Shown here piece after piece: positions 26,069 to 34,390 of a DNA stretch of 64,000 nucleotides; position 1 is the first letter of the stretch, and every line of letters begins with the position of its first letter. Source of the stretch: Bin5 sp022821545. Lineage in GTDB: Bacteria; Chloroflexota; Anaerolineae; Caldilineales; Caldilineaceae. The DNA is taken from contig CAXXLO010000002.1 of assembly GCA_963664085.2 (NCBI GenBank), forward strand, positions 4,402,001-4,466,000. The letters run 5' to 3'. The position numbers and the translations under genes were made by a program. Below the pieces are notes generated by a model. The model was not told the DNA's origin, ran no database searches, and worked only from the letters and a program-made list of their open reading frames with translations.

Positions 26069-27343
26069 GTGACTGAGGTTGTCATCGTAAGCGCAGTACG
26101 CACGCCGATAGGAAGGATACGCGGGGCGCTGTCTTCCGTAAGGCCGGATGACTTGGCCGCGCTTGCCGTGCGCGAGGCAGTGTCCCGCGCCGGTGTGGAG
26201 CCTGGCGAGATTGAGGAGGTCTATCTCGGTTGCGCCAATCAGGCCGGCGAGGACAACCGCAATGTCGCCCGCATGGCGGCACTTCTGGCGGGACTGCCTC
26301 AGAAGGTTGCCGGCGTTACGGTGAACCGGCTTTGCGCCAGCGGCCTGACAGCGGTCAACCAGGCTGCACGGGCCATTCTTTGCGATGAGGGCGATGTCTT
26401 CGTCGCCGGCGGCGTGGAGAGCATGACGCGTGCCCCCTATTCTCTGCCCAAAAACCCAACCGGATACGGACCGTCGGGCAACATTACCGGCTTTGACACA
26501 ACGCTCGGCTGGCGCTATCCCAACCCGGCATTGGAGGCGCTTTTTCCCCTGGAGGCGATGGGTGAAACGGCAGAGAACATCTACGAACTGAGTTGCGCTT
26601 CTGAAATTGAGGGCGGCGAAATCAGTCGCGAAGAGCAGGACCGTTTCGCATTGCAGAGCCAGCGGAGGGCCGTCCACGCCCTAAATGAAGGCCGCTTTGC
26701 GCGTGAGACCGTCCCAGTGGAGATCCCTCAGAGGCGAGGCGGCTCCGTCGTCGTGGATACGGACGAGCACCCGCGATACACGAGAACGGACGACGGCTTC
26801 CAGCTGGCGACAAGCATCGAGGCACTGGCCAAGTTGAAGCCCGCGTTTCGCAAAGGGGGAACGGTAACTGCCGGCAACGCAAGCGGGCTGAACGACGGCG
26901 CCTGCGCCCTGACGCTGATGTCCCGCGACAGGGCCGAAGCCCTGGGCGTCCCGCCTCTGGCACGCTGGGTGGCTTCCGCCGCCGCGGGCGTCGATCCCAG
27001 GGTGATGGGTCTGGGTCCCGTTGGGGCCGCGCGCAAAGCCTTGAAGCGTTCCGACCTGTCGATCGAAGAGATTGACCTGGTCGAGATTAATGAAGCGTTT
27101 TCGGTCCAGACCCTGGCCGTATTGCGGGAGCTTGGCCTGAGTGAGGCGAAAACGAACGTTAACGGGGGCGCTATTGCCCTGGGCCACCCCCTGGGCTGCT
27201 CGGGCGCGAGGATCCTGACAACGCTGATCCACGAGATGCAGAGGCGCGCTGCGGCAGGGGTGGAATGCCGGTACGGGCTGGCAACATTGTGCGTCGGGGT
27301 TGGGCAGGGAGAAGCGACCGTGGTAGAGAGGATCGACCCGTGA
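26069..27343 (+). CDS. Thiolase (acetyl-CoA/3-oxoacyl-CoA acyltransferase)
   Basis: 424 aa, GTG start. It has the thiolase active-site Cys89 (NRLCASGL), the central NEAFSVQ motif, GHPLGCSGAR with the catalytic His, and the final Cys in TLCVGVGQGEA. It cleaves or forms 3-oxoacyl-CoA. The insert and start (VRTPIGRIRGALS) are of the PcaF/AtoB type. The stop overlaps the GTG of the CoA-transferase gene, so the two work together in 3-oxoacid breakdown. Confidence 0.92.
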   Translation: MTEVVIVSAVRTPIGRIRGALSSVRPDDLAALAVREAVSRAGVEPGEIEEVYLGCANQAGEDNRNVARMAALLAGLPQKVAGVTVNRLCASGLTAVNQAARAILCDEGDVFVAGGVESMTRAPYSLPKNPTGYGPSGNITGFDTTLGWRYPNPALEALFPLEAMGETAENIYELSCASEIEGGEISREEQDRFALQSQRRAVHALNEGRFARETVPVEIPQRRGGSVVVDTDEHPRYTRTDDGFQLATSIEALAKLKPAFRKGGTVTAGNASGLNDGACALTLMSRDRAEALGVPPLARWVASAAAGVDPRVMGLGPVGAARKALKRSDLSIEEIDLVEINEAFSVQTLAVLRELGLSEAKTNVNGGAIALGHPLGCSGARILTTLIHEMQRRAAAGVECRYGLATLCVGVGQGEATVVERIDP

Positions 27344-28692
27344 AGCAGGTACCCATGATCTCGCCAGCCCAGGCGGCTGCTCTTGTCAAGTCGGGAGACA
27401 CGATCCTGGTTGGCGGCTTTGGAATGACCGGCAATCCCACGCATGTTTTGCACGCCCTGGCCGAGACTGACACCGGCGACCTGACTTACATCGCCAACAA
27501 TGTTGGTGAACCGGGCCTGGGCGGGGGCCGTTTGCTGCGCAACGGCCAGATCAAGAAGGCAATCGGCTCTTTTTTCACGAGCAACCCGGAAGCGGTGGCG
27601 GCGGCCCAGTCGGGCGCGATCGAGTTCGAGGTCATGCCTCAAGGGACGATGGTTGAGGCGATCCGGGCAGGCGGGGCGGGGATCGGGGGGTTTTTCACTC
27701 CCACGGCCGCGGGTACTGTCCTAGCCGAAGGCAAAGAGACGAAGCGCATTGGCGGACGCCTGCATGTCTATCAGCCGGCGTTGCGTGCAAACGCGGCCCT
27801 GATTCGTGCATGGAGCGCAGATTCGACCGGAAACCTCACCTACCGAATGACCGAGCAGAACTTCAACCGGGCGATGGCCACGGCGGCGGACCTTGTCATT
27901 GCCGAGGTGGAGGACTGCCTGCCGGCGGGTGAACTGCCCCCGGAAAGCGTTCATACACCTGGGTGCTACGTTGACTATCTGGTGCCTGCGCGAACCACAG
28001 AGGCCGACCTGGGCTCGTCTGCTTCGATCGCCGGCAGCGGCAAGAGAGCGGGCAACCTGCGAATGAATATGGCTCGACGCGCGTTGGAGGAACTGAAGCC
28101 GGGAGAGATCGTCAATCTTGGCGTCGGTGTTCCCACGCTTGTCGCCGACCTGATCACGCCAGAACACGGCATCATCCTGCATACTGAGAACGGAATGTTG
28201 GGGGTCGGGCCGGCGCCAGAGAGCGGAGGCGCAATGGAGTACCCGATCAACGCCAGCAAGATCCCGGTGACCGCGCTACCGGGAAGCAGCTATTTCGACA
28301 GCGCTGACTCCTTTGCGATGATCCGAGGCGGCCACGTGGACGCGGCGATTATGGGCGGCCTTCAGGTTGACGAAAAGGCAAACCTTGCCAATTGGGCCGC
28401 GCCGGGAAGACCGCTGCTGGGCGTGGGCGGGGCGATGGACCTGGCATCCGGCGCCAAGCGTCTGATCGTAACGATGACCCACGCAACCCGTGACGGCAGG
28501 CCGAAAATCGTCCGTGATTGTACGCTCCCGCTCACGGCGCTCGGTGCAGTTGACGTAATTATTACCGATTTGGCGGTATTCCGTTTTTGCGACGGGCGGC
28601 TAACCCTTACCGAAACGGTGGACGGCGTCTCGCTGGATGAGGTGCGAGCCAAGACCGAGGCCGCATTCGAATTGGGAAGGGAGGAATCATAA
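27340..28692 (+). CDS. Fused alpha/beta 3-oxoacid CoA-transferase
   Basis: 450 aa from the GTG at 27340 that overlaps the thiolase stop (GTGA). Residues 1-218 match subunit A (DTILVGGFGMTGNP; GFFTPTAAGT) and 240-450 match subunit B. The catalytic Glu283 lies in TENGMLGVGP. Fusion of both subunits is the arrangement of eukaryotic SCOT. It moves CoA between a dicarboxylic acyl-CoA and a 3-oxoacid such as acetoacetate or 3-oxoadipate, and the thiolase then splits the product. The exact substrate is not readable from sequence. Confidence 0.92.
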   Translation: MKQVPMISPAQAAALVKSGDTILVGGFGMTGNPTHVLHALAETDTGDLTYIANNVGEPGLGGGRLLRNGQIKKAIGSFFTSNPEAVAAAQSGAIEFEVMPQGTMVEAIRAGGAGIGGFFTPTAAGTVLAEGKETKRIGGRLHVYQPALRANAALIRAWSADSTGNLTYRMTEQNFNRAMATAADLVIAEVEDCLPAGELPPESVHTPGCYVDYLVPARTTEADLGSSASIAGSGKRAGNLRMNMARRALEELKPGEIVNLGVGVPTLVADLITPEHGIILHTENGMLGVGPAPESGGAMEYPINASKIPVTALPGSSYFDSADSFAMIRGGHVDAAIMGGLQVDEKANLANWAAPGRPLLGVGGAMDLASGAKRLIVTMTHATRDGRPKIVRDCTLPLTALGAVDVIITDLAVFRFCDGRLTLTETVDGVSLDEVRAKTEAAFELGREES

Positions 28693-28700
28693 ATGGCAGG

Positions 28701-28751
28701 CACGCAGTAGATGCAGATCTGCGTGAGATGTTGAGATTCCGGATCGGAATT
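28701..28751. promoter_or_regulatory. Two inverted repeats upstream of sulfatase gene
   Basis: CACGCAG (28701-28707) pairs with CTGCGTG (28719-28725), a hairpin without a T-tract. ATTCCG-GAT-CGGAAT (28736-28750) is an operator-like palindrome. Both lie in the 119-base gap before the sulfatase. No clear promoter hexamers were found. Confidence 0.35.
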
Positions 28752-28811
28752 CTGAAACGATGGTCGGAATCATTCAATTAGCCGGCAATTGCTTACAGGA
28801 GTCAGTTTCAA

Positions 28812-30335
28812 ATGAAAGCTGTGATGGTCATGTTCGACACGTTGAACCGGCACATGCTGCCGCCCTACGGTTGCGATTGGATCCATGCGCCCAACTTTAC
28901 CCGCCTGGCGGAGCGAACGGTCACGTTCGACAACTGCTATGTGGGCAGCATGCCCTGTATGCCGGCGCGCCGGGAGATGCATACCGGCCGCTACAATTTC
29001 CTGCATCGCAGTTGGGGCCCGCTCGAGCCGTTTGACGATTCGATGCCGGAGCTTCTCTCGGAGAACGGGATCTACACGCATCTGAGTACGGACCACCAGC
29101 ACTATTTTGAGGACGGGGGCGCTACCTACCATACGCGCTACGATAGCTGGGAGTTTCACCGCGGCCAGGAAGGAGACGCCTGGATCGGGCAGGTGGCAGA
29201 CCCGGAGGTGCCGGAAAATATCAACCGGACTTCCTCATCAAGTCTCCGGCCTTCCAGGCATGGAGAGAAGCGCCGGAATGGAGATACGGCTCGCCAGGAC
29301 TGGATAAATCGGACAGTCCTGGACAGTGAGGAGAAACAGCCGCAGGCGAAGACCTTTTCCGCCGGTCTGGAGTTCATTCGCCGCAACCATGAGGAGGACA
29401 ACTGGTTCCTGCAAGTGGAAACCTTCGATCCGCACGAACCTTTCTTTACCCAGCAGAAGTACAAGGACCTCTATCCGCACGAATACAACGGAAAACTGTT
29501 CGACTGGCCGTCCTATCGAAAGGTTGAGGAGACCGAGGAAGAGGTGCAGCACCTGCGCTACGAATACGCGGCCCTACTCAGTATGTGCGACGAATACCTG
29601 GGCAAGATCCTGGACATGATGGACGAGTTCAGCCTGTGGGACGATACGATGCTGATCGTGTGTACGGACCACGGTTTTCTGCTGGGAGAGCACGACTGGT
29701 GGGCCAAGATCGTGCCGCCGTTCTACAATGAAGTTGCCCACACGCCACTCTTTATCTGGGACCCCCGGAGCAAGGTGGCGGGCGCCCGCCGCGACCAGTT
29801 GGCCCAGGTGATCGACCTGCCTGCCACGCTGCTGGAGTACTTCGGTGTTGAAAGGCCGCCGGACATGGAAGGCATTCCACTTGGCAATGTCATTGAAACC
29901 GGTGCTCCAACCCGCGACGCAGTTCTGTTCGGCGTACACGGGGGCCACGTAAACATTACGGACGGGCGCTTTGTGTACATGCGCGGGCCGGTCGATCCAT
30001 CCTATAACCAGCCCCTATTCAATTACACTCTGATGCCCAACCATATGCGGGGCCGCTTCGGTGTGGAAGAGCTGCAGGACATCGATCTGGCCGAACCGTT
30101 TTCGTTCACGAAGGGCTGCCGTACGATGAAGATTGCTTCCAAGCAGGTTTTCGATGCTCCCCCGCGCTATACGATGCTGTTTGACCTGGAAGCGGACCCG
30201 GGGCAAGAGAATCCGATCAGCAGCGCGGCCGAGGAGGCCCGTTTGTCTGCGCGCATGGCGGAACTGATGCAGGCCAACAACGCGCCGCCGGAACAGTTCG
30301 AACGGCTGGGACTTGCGGTTCAGGTGTCGAGTTAG
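28812..30335 (+). CDS. Sulfatase (formylglycine-type)
   Basis: 507 aa alkaline-phosphatase-superfamily sulfatase. The maturation motif C49-M-P-A-R (CMPARREMHTGR) is the C-x-P-x-R signature where Cys becomes formylglycine. Metal ligands include the early D9 (MFDTLNRH) and CTDHGFLLGEHD. No signal peptide is visible, so a cytoplasmic role on imported sulfated sugars is likely. The second sulfatase at 33-34 kb is only distantly similar. No formylglycine-generating enzyme is in the window. Confidence 0.9.
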   Translation: MKAVMVMFDTLNRHMLPPYGCDWIHAPNFTRLAERTVTFDNCYVGSMPCMPARREMHTGRYNFLHRSWGPLEPFDDSMPELLSENGIYTHLSTDHQHYFEDGGATYHTRYDSWEFHRGQEGDAWIGQVADPEVPENINRTSSSSLRPSRHGEKRRNGDTARQDWINRTVLDSEEKQPQAKTFSAGLEFIRRNHEEDNWFLQVETFDPHEPFFTQQKYKDLYPHEYNGKLFDWPSYRKVEETEEEVQHLRYEYAALLSMCDEYLGKILDMMDEFSLWDDTMLIVCTDHGFLLGEHDWWAKIVPPFYNEVAHTPLFIWDPRSKVAGARRDQLAQVIDLPATLLEYFGVERPPDMEGIPLGNVIETGAPTRDAVLFGVHGGHVNITDGRFVYMRGPVDPSYNQPLFNYTLMPNHMRGRFGVEELQDIDLAEPFSFTKGCRTMKIASKQVFDAPPRYTMLFDLEADPGQENPISSAAEEARLSARMAELMQANNAPPEQFERLGLAVQVSS

Positions 30336-30350
30336 AGGAGGAAGACAAAA

Positions 30351-30385
30351 GCGCCGTGCGCACCCGTCGGGCGCCGGCGCCTTTT
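30351..30385. terminator. Bidirectional terminator between sulfatase and rplS
   Basis: GCGCCG pairs with CGGCGC, with an inner GCGC/GCGC extension. It is preceded by AAAA and followed by TTTT, so it can end both the plus-strand sulfatase and the minus-strand rplS transcripts. Confidence 0.65.
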
Positions 30386-30448
30386 GGCAGGCAGATATCT
30401 CTTCAGAATTCGCGACAGGTCGCGTGAGGTACGGCAGGGGGAGGCAGG

Positions 30449-30811
30449 CTACACGCTTATGAAGCGCTTTTCCTTCAGCCGCGCCGACTTGCCCTGCCGG
30501 TCGCGCAGGTAATAGAGTTGCGCGCGGCGAACTTTGGTCTTGCGCAGGACTTCGACCTTATCAATGTTCTTGCTGTACAGCGGGAAGGTGCGCTCCACGC
30601 CAACGCCGTGAGAGCCTGTACGGCGCACTGTATAGCTGGCGCCGGGGTCTTTGCCCCCGCGCATCGAGATCACAACTCCCTGGAACACCTGAATACGCTC
30701 GTTTCGGCCTTCGGTTATGCGCTGGTGAACGCGTACTGTATCACCGGGATCGATTTCCGCCATGCCTTCCGGCAGCTCCGGTTGCAAGGACGCCATCAAT
30801 GCGTTTGTCAT
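30449..30811 (-). CDS. rplS: 50S ribosomal protein L19
   Basis: 120 aa. It contains the L19 core (DTVRVHQRITEG, RIQVFQGVVISMRGG, VGVERTFPLYSK, KVRRAQLYYLRD). The start at 30811 has GAGGGTGG upstream. It stands alone between a sulfatase and a metE-like gene rather than in the usual rpsP-rimM-trmD-rplS operon. Confidence 0.97.
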   Translation of the reverse strand: MTNALMASLQPELPEGMAEIDPGDTVRVHQRITEGRNERIQVFQGVVISMRGGKDPGASYTVRRTGSHGVGVERTFPLYSKNIDKVEVLRKTKVRRAQLYYLRDRQGKSARLKEKRFISV

Positions 30812-30946
30812 CTTTTGCCACCCTCTATGTCTGACATTGCCACTGTCGATTCTGGAACGACCCTGTTCGACGCCGCGGCGCCGGGGTCGAAATCGGTACC
30901 TGGCAGAACATTGCCGCCAAGGCATTTGATTAGCACACAGCACAGC

Positions 30947-30975
30947 AGTCTAGCACAATGAAGGGCCCCAACCAA
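30947..30975 (-). promoter_or_regulatory. Sigma70-type promoter for rplS
   Basis: Minus-strand TTGGTT (30975-30970), 17-base spacer, TAGACT (30952-30947) with TGC before it (extended -10). Start near 30940 gives a leader of about 130 bases, long enough for autoregulation, though no known L19 leader motif is recognised. Confidence 0.5.
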
Positions 30976-30985
30976 AACTCTGGCG

Positions 30986-32023
30986 CTACAGTTCTTCACG
31001 AACGGTTTTTACGCCTTCGACCATGTTTTTCAGTTTCTGCCTGGCAGCCCAGCGGGCGGTCTGGCTGAGTCCGCAGTCGGGCGCGAAGGCCAGGCGATCA
31101 GCGGGCGCAAACTCCAGGCAGCGGCGGACAGCGCCGGCAACGTGCTCGGGTGTCTCGATAAAGTAGCTCTTCACGTCGATGATGCCGACCGCCGCGTCGC
31201 GTTTCTCGGAAATGAGGCCGATCACTTCAAGCTCTGCATACTCCCGGTTCGCCATCTCCACATGAATCTCGTCCACGTTCATCTCCAGAAAGTCGGGAAA
31301 CATGGGCGCGTAGCGCCGGAGCCCGACTGGATGGCCCTTGTAGTTGCCGAAGCACAGGTGGGTCGAGAGCCGGCACCTGCCGACGACCGGCGCCACCGTT
31401 CGGTTGAAAATGTCGACGAAGCGGGCGGGATCTTCCCGGTAGGCGTAGCAGCTCATCGAGGGTTCATCGACAGTTAGCTCCCGGCAACCGGCCTCGACCA
31501 GGTCCTCCAACTCCTTGCGTACAATCGGGAGGAGAGCCTCCGTCACTGCGTAGCGGTCCGGGTACTGGGCATTGGGCAGCAGCCGCCCGCTCAGCGTATA
31601 GGGTCCGGGCACGCTTGCCTTGAGTACAGGGCTCCCATCCGAGACGGGCGCAAGCCGCTTCAGACGGAGGAATTCGTCCACTGCGCCAAGCCCTTGAGGC
31701 GCGGTTAGGTCGCCAATGATGGTGTGTTTGCCCCTCTGGTCGTGCGCCGGCGGCCCCCACCTGCGCGGCGAGGCCGACTCCGGCTGGACCCCATTTATGT
31801 AGCCGTAGAAGGATAGGTTGAAGTCCAACCGGGTCTGTTCGCCGTCGGTAATCACATCGGTCCCGGCTTCAAGCTGGTCATGGACAGCTGCCACGACGGC
31901 GTCGTCGATCAGTTCGGCGATGTCATCGCTGCCGAACCGGTCAAGGTGGGCGCTGGCGAATTCAAGCCATGCGGGGAACGGATAACTGCCTATGACCGTG
32001 GTGCGAAGTGGTTTGGGTTGCAT
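30986..32023 (-). CDS. Core MetE-type (cobalamin-independent) methionine synthase family protein
   Basis: 345 aa, matching only the C-terminal catalytic half of MetE. Zinc ligands are H222 and C224 (STHLCFGN), a Glu near 256-257 and C317 (APDCGLSQ). ITDGEQTR and TVDEPSM belong to the substrate-binding barrel. Short forms, called core-MetE in archaea and Dehalococcoides, take the methyl group from a corrinoid protein rather than from folate polyglutamate. This may be one, but related methylthiol transferases look similar. It is not next to other methionine genes. Confidence 0.75.
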   Translation of the reverse strand: MQPKPLRTTVIGSYPFPAWLEFASAHLDRFGSDDIAELIDDAVVAAVHDQLEAGTDVITDGEQTRLDFNLSFYGYINGVQPESASPRRWGPPAHDQRGKHTIIGDLTAPQGLGAVDEFLRLKRLAPVSDGSPVLKASVPGPYTLSGRLLPNAQYPDRYAVTEALLPIVRKELEDLVEAGCRELTVDEPSMSCYAYREDPARFVDIFNRTVAPVVGRCRLSTHLCFGNYKGHPVGLRRYAPMFPDFLEMNVDEIHVEMANREYAELEVIGLISEKRDAAVGIIDVKSYFIETPEHVAGAVRRCLEFAPADRLAFAPDCGLSQTARWAARQKLKNMVEGVKTVREEL

Positions 32024-32100
32024 GATGGAACCGGGGTTGGTTGGAATTCGCGGGATGATCGGAGATGCTCGGGGACCCTTAAATTAGACCCGTCGCGCGG

Positions 32101-32871
32101 TCAGTCCCCGTAGACCCGGCGAACTCGGCGGCGGTAGTCGTCGTAGGAGGCGTCAAACTTGGCTGCTGACGCGTCGCCGGAGAAAACTGAGCTGGAGAGG
32201 ACGAGAGGCGGCTTGCCGCGAGCGGCCAGTCCGGCGGCCACCTGGCACTTGACGGCATTGACGACCGCGGCCGCGCCGATCGTTGAACCGGGGCCGACCG
32301 GATCTTCGAGGCCTTCCACTGTCACCATGGCATCTCCGGCCGGCGTACAGTTGTCGATTGTTACATCGGCTATATCCAGGAGCCTCTTGCCGCTACTATG
32401 CTTGGGAGCCGATGCGGTACAGTGATCGACTGAAAGGACCGCAATCACAGGCAGCTCCAGCTTTTTCGCCTCCAGTGCCATTTCCACAACGACCTCATTG
32501 ACTCCGCTGTTTGAAAAGATCATAAAGCTGTCGGGCGGCCGGAGCACGAAGTTGCGCAGGATCTGGCGGGCGAATCCCTCCACATGCTCTATGAACATGG
32601 CCTGGCGTTGCCCGTTGGCGCCAACGACCTGGTTGTGGAAGGTTAGCGACAACTCAACAATCGGATGGAACCCCGGGAATGAGCCGTGGCGGGGATACAT
32701 CTCTTCGATAAACATGCGAGAGTGGCCGGTCCCGAACAGATGCACCAGACCCTCTGCGGCAATTGTGTCGACGCAGATGCCTGCGGCACGCTGGATGTTT
32801 TCAGTTTGGGTTGCGACAATCCGAGCCAGTATGGCTTGCGCCGCCCCCAGGTAGGTAGATAGTGGATTCAC
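32101..32871 (-). CDS. SIS domain protein (phosphosugar-binding)
   Basis: 256 aa from GTG 32871. The SIS fold is shown by LVHLFGTGHSRMFIEEMYPR (near 38-57) and MIFSNSGVNEVVVEMALEAKK with the Ser/Asn phosphosugar loop. VIAVLSVDH follows. Related proteins are sugar-phosphate isomerases, deaminases or sensors. The long upstream frame (to 33207) overlaps the sulfatase end in a different frame and is rejected. It sits between two catabolic genes and probably acts on a phosphorylated sugar from the same pathway. Confidence 0.75.
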   Translation of the reverse strand: MNPLSTYLGAAQAILARIVATQTENIQRAAGICVDTIAAEGLVHLFGTGHSRMFIEEMYPRHGSFPGFHPIVELSLTFHNQVVGANGQRQAMFIEHVEGFARQILRNFVLRPPDSFMIFSNSGVNEVVVEMALEAKKLELPVIAVLSVDHCTASAPKHSSGKRLLDIADVTIDNCTPAGDAMVTVEGLEDPVGPGSTIGAAAVVNAVKCQVAAGLAARGKPPLVLSSSVFSGDASAAKFDASYDDYRRRVRRVYGD

Positions 32872-32880
32872 AGTGTCTCT

Positions 32881-32974
32881 CGTCGTTTCCCGTCGTTTCT
32901 CGTAATTCTCGGCATGTCTCGAACCAGGCCGCGCTTGTTTTCCGAACGTGGTCCAACGTGTTCGAACGTGGTCC
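32881..32974. repeat. Short direct repeats between SIS and sulfatase genes
   Basis: CGTCGTTTCY occurs at 32881 and 32891. CGAACGTGGTCC occurs at 32943-32954 and 32963-32974. Both pairs lie in the gap of about 120 bases downstream of the sulfatase stop. Confidence 0.7.
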
Positions 32975-32992
32975 CACCTGCGCGATGCTCCG

Positions 32993-34363
32993 TCACCATT
33001 TGAATGGAACTGTCCCCGATTCATCCAGGGTGTAGCCCCAATTCTCGACATAGGTCTCGCCGGGCAGGAATTCATCCCCCCGGTCGTCCAGTTTGCGCTG
33101 AAGCTGCGACTCCAATTCCGCTTGCAGTGACGCTGCTTCGGGGCTGTCAACCAGGTTTTCCAGCTGGAATGGATCGGTCGCGTTGTCGTAGAGCAGCCAG
33201 GGACCATTCAGATCGCGGGCGTAGGTGTGAGTGCGGGTGCGAACGCCGCGGTACTCGCGGCCTCCGTCACGCCGCAGGAACTGCCCAAAGGGATGGGGAC
33301 AGTAGATGAGGGCGGCGCCCCCCGATGGATCCGGACCGCCTTCAATCGCGTCCGAAAAGTCCTTTCCCTCAACAGTACCGGGAATGGGGATTTCACACAG
33401 GGACAACAACGTAGGCAGAATATCGGGCGTGTCGAGAAGGGCGTCTATCGCCAGTCCCTGCAATCCGAAGCGCCGCGGCCAGCGCAGCAGGAAAGGCACC
33501 CGGATTGACTCCTCCCAGGGCCGCTGTTTTTTGACTTCGCCCTGGGAACCGAGCATATCACCGTGATCAGAGGTAAAGACAAAGATGGTGTCTTCCGCCA
33601 GGCCCTCCTCCTCAAGGGTCTGCAACAGCCTGCCGAGGCAGTCGTCAAGAGCTGTACAGTGGGCATAGTAGCCGGCGATCCACTCACACGCCTGGCTGGC
33701 CATCTCAGGCGGCACGTTAGGTCTCAGTTCGATGTCGTCAGGAGTGTAGAGTTTCCGATATTCCGGCGGAGCCGTTTCATAGGGCGCGTGGGGGGGTCCC
33801 CAGGAGAGCAGGAGGAGAAAAGGCGTATCGGAATTGCCGCCGCCGACATTTTGATTGCGGCCGCGCAAGTAGGCCCGTACGTCTTCGGTCTGCTCGATTG
33901 CGTCGTATCCTTGCCAAGTCAACGGCTCTTCGGAATCACCGGCGTAGTAACTGGAGTCGTTGTAGTCGTGCGTGCATTCCAGCGCCTTCCAGTAGTCGAA
34001 CCCCTGGCGGCTCTCAGGAGGAATGTAGTTGCTGCGCCCGCGACCATCAACATGCCATTTGCCCACATAGGCGGTGTCGTAGCCGGCCGCCTTGAAGAGC
34101 TTGGCCATGGAGACGGCGTCATCGGCCAGATGCACGTCATTGAGGAAGACGCCGTGGGTCAGCGCGTGCTGACCTGTCAGGAGGCAGGCGCGCGCCGGGC
34201 AGCAGACGGGAATCCCGGCCACGGCGTGGGTGAAGTTGCCGCTCTGCGCGGCCAGGCTGTCAAGGTGGGGCGTCCGGACCTGCCGGTTACCTGCGTAACC
34301 GGTGTCCTGGGCCCGCCACTGGTCGGCGAAGACGTAGACTACATTGGGTCGTTCCTGGGGCAT
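32993..34363 (-). CDS. Sulfatase (formylglycine-type)
   Basis: 456 aa. C54-C-P-A-R (VCCPARACLLTG) is the C-x-P-x-R formylglycine motif. YVFADQWRAQDTG at 10-22 and VFTSDHGDMLGSQG supply metal ligands. No signal peptide is seen. The spacing of 27 bases to the upstream UxaA-like gene suggests one minus-strand operon (uxaA-like, sulfatase, SIS protein). It would remove sulfate from a sugar before or after dehydration. Confidence 0.9.
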   Translation of the reverse strand: MPQERPNVVYVFADQWRAQDTGYAGNRQVRTPHLDSLAAQSGNFTHAVAGIPVCCPARACLLTGQHALTHGVFLNDVHLADDAVSMAKLFKAAGYDTAYVGKWHVDGRGRSNYIPPESRQGFDYWKALECTHDYNDSSYYAGDSEEPLTWQGYDAIEQTEDVRAYLRGRNQNVGGGNSDTPFLLLLSWGPPHAPYETAPPEYRKLYTPDDIELRPNVPPEMASQACEWIAGYYAHCTALDDCLGRLLQTLEEEGLAEDTIFVFTSDHGDMLGSQGEVKKQRPWEESIRVPFLLRWPRRFGLQGLAIDALLDTPDILPTLLSLCEIPIPGTVEGKDFSDAIEGGPDPSGGAALIYCPHPFGQFLRRDGGREYRGVRTRTHTYARDLNGPWLLYDNATDPFQLENLVDSPEAASLQAELESQLQRKLDDRGDEFLPGETYVENWGYTLDESGTVPFKW

Positions 34364-34390
34364 GGGTTGGTCTCGTATGGGCGCCGGCTG

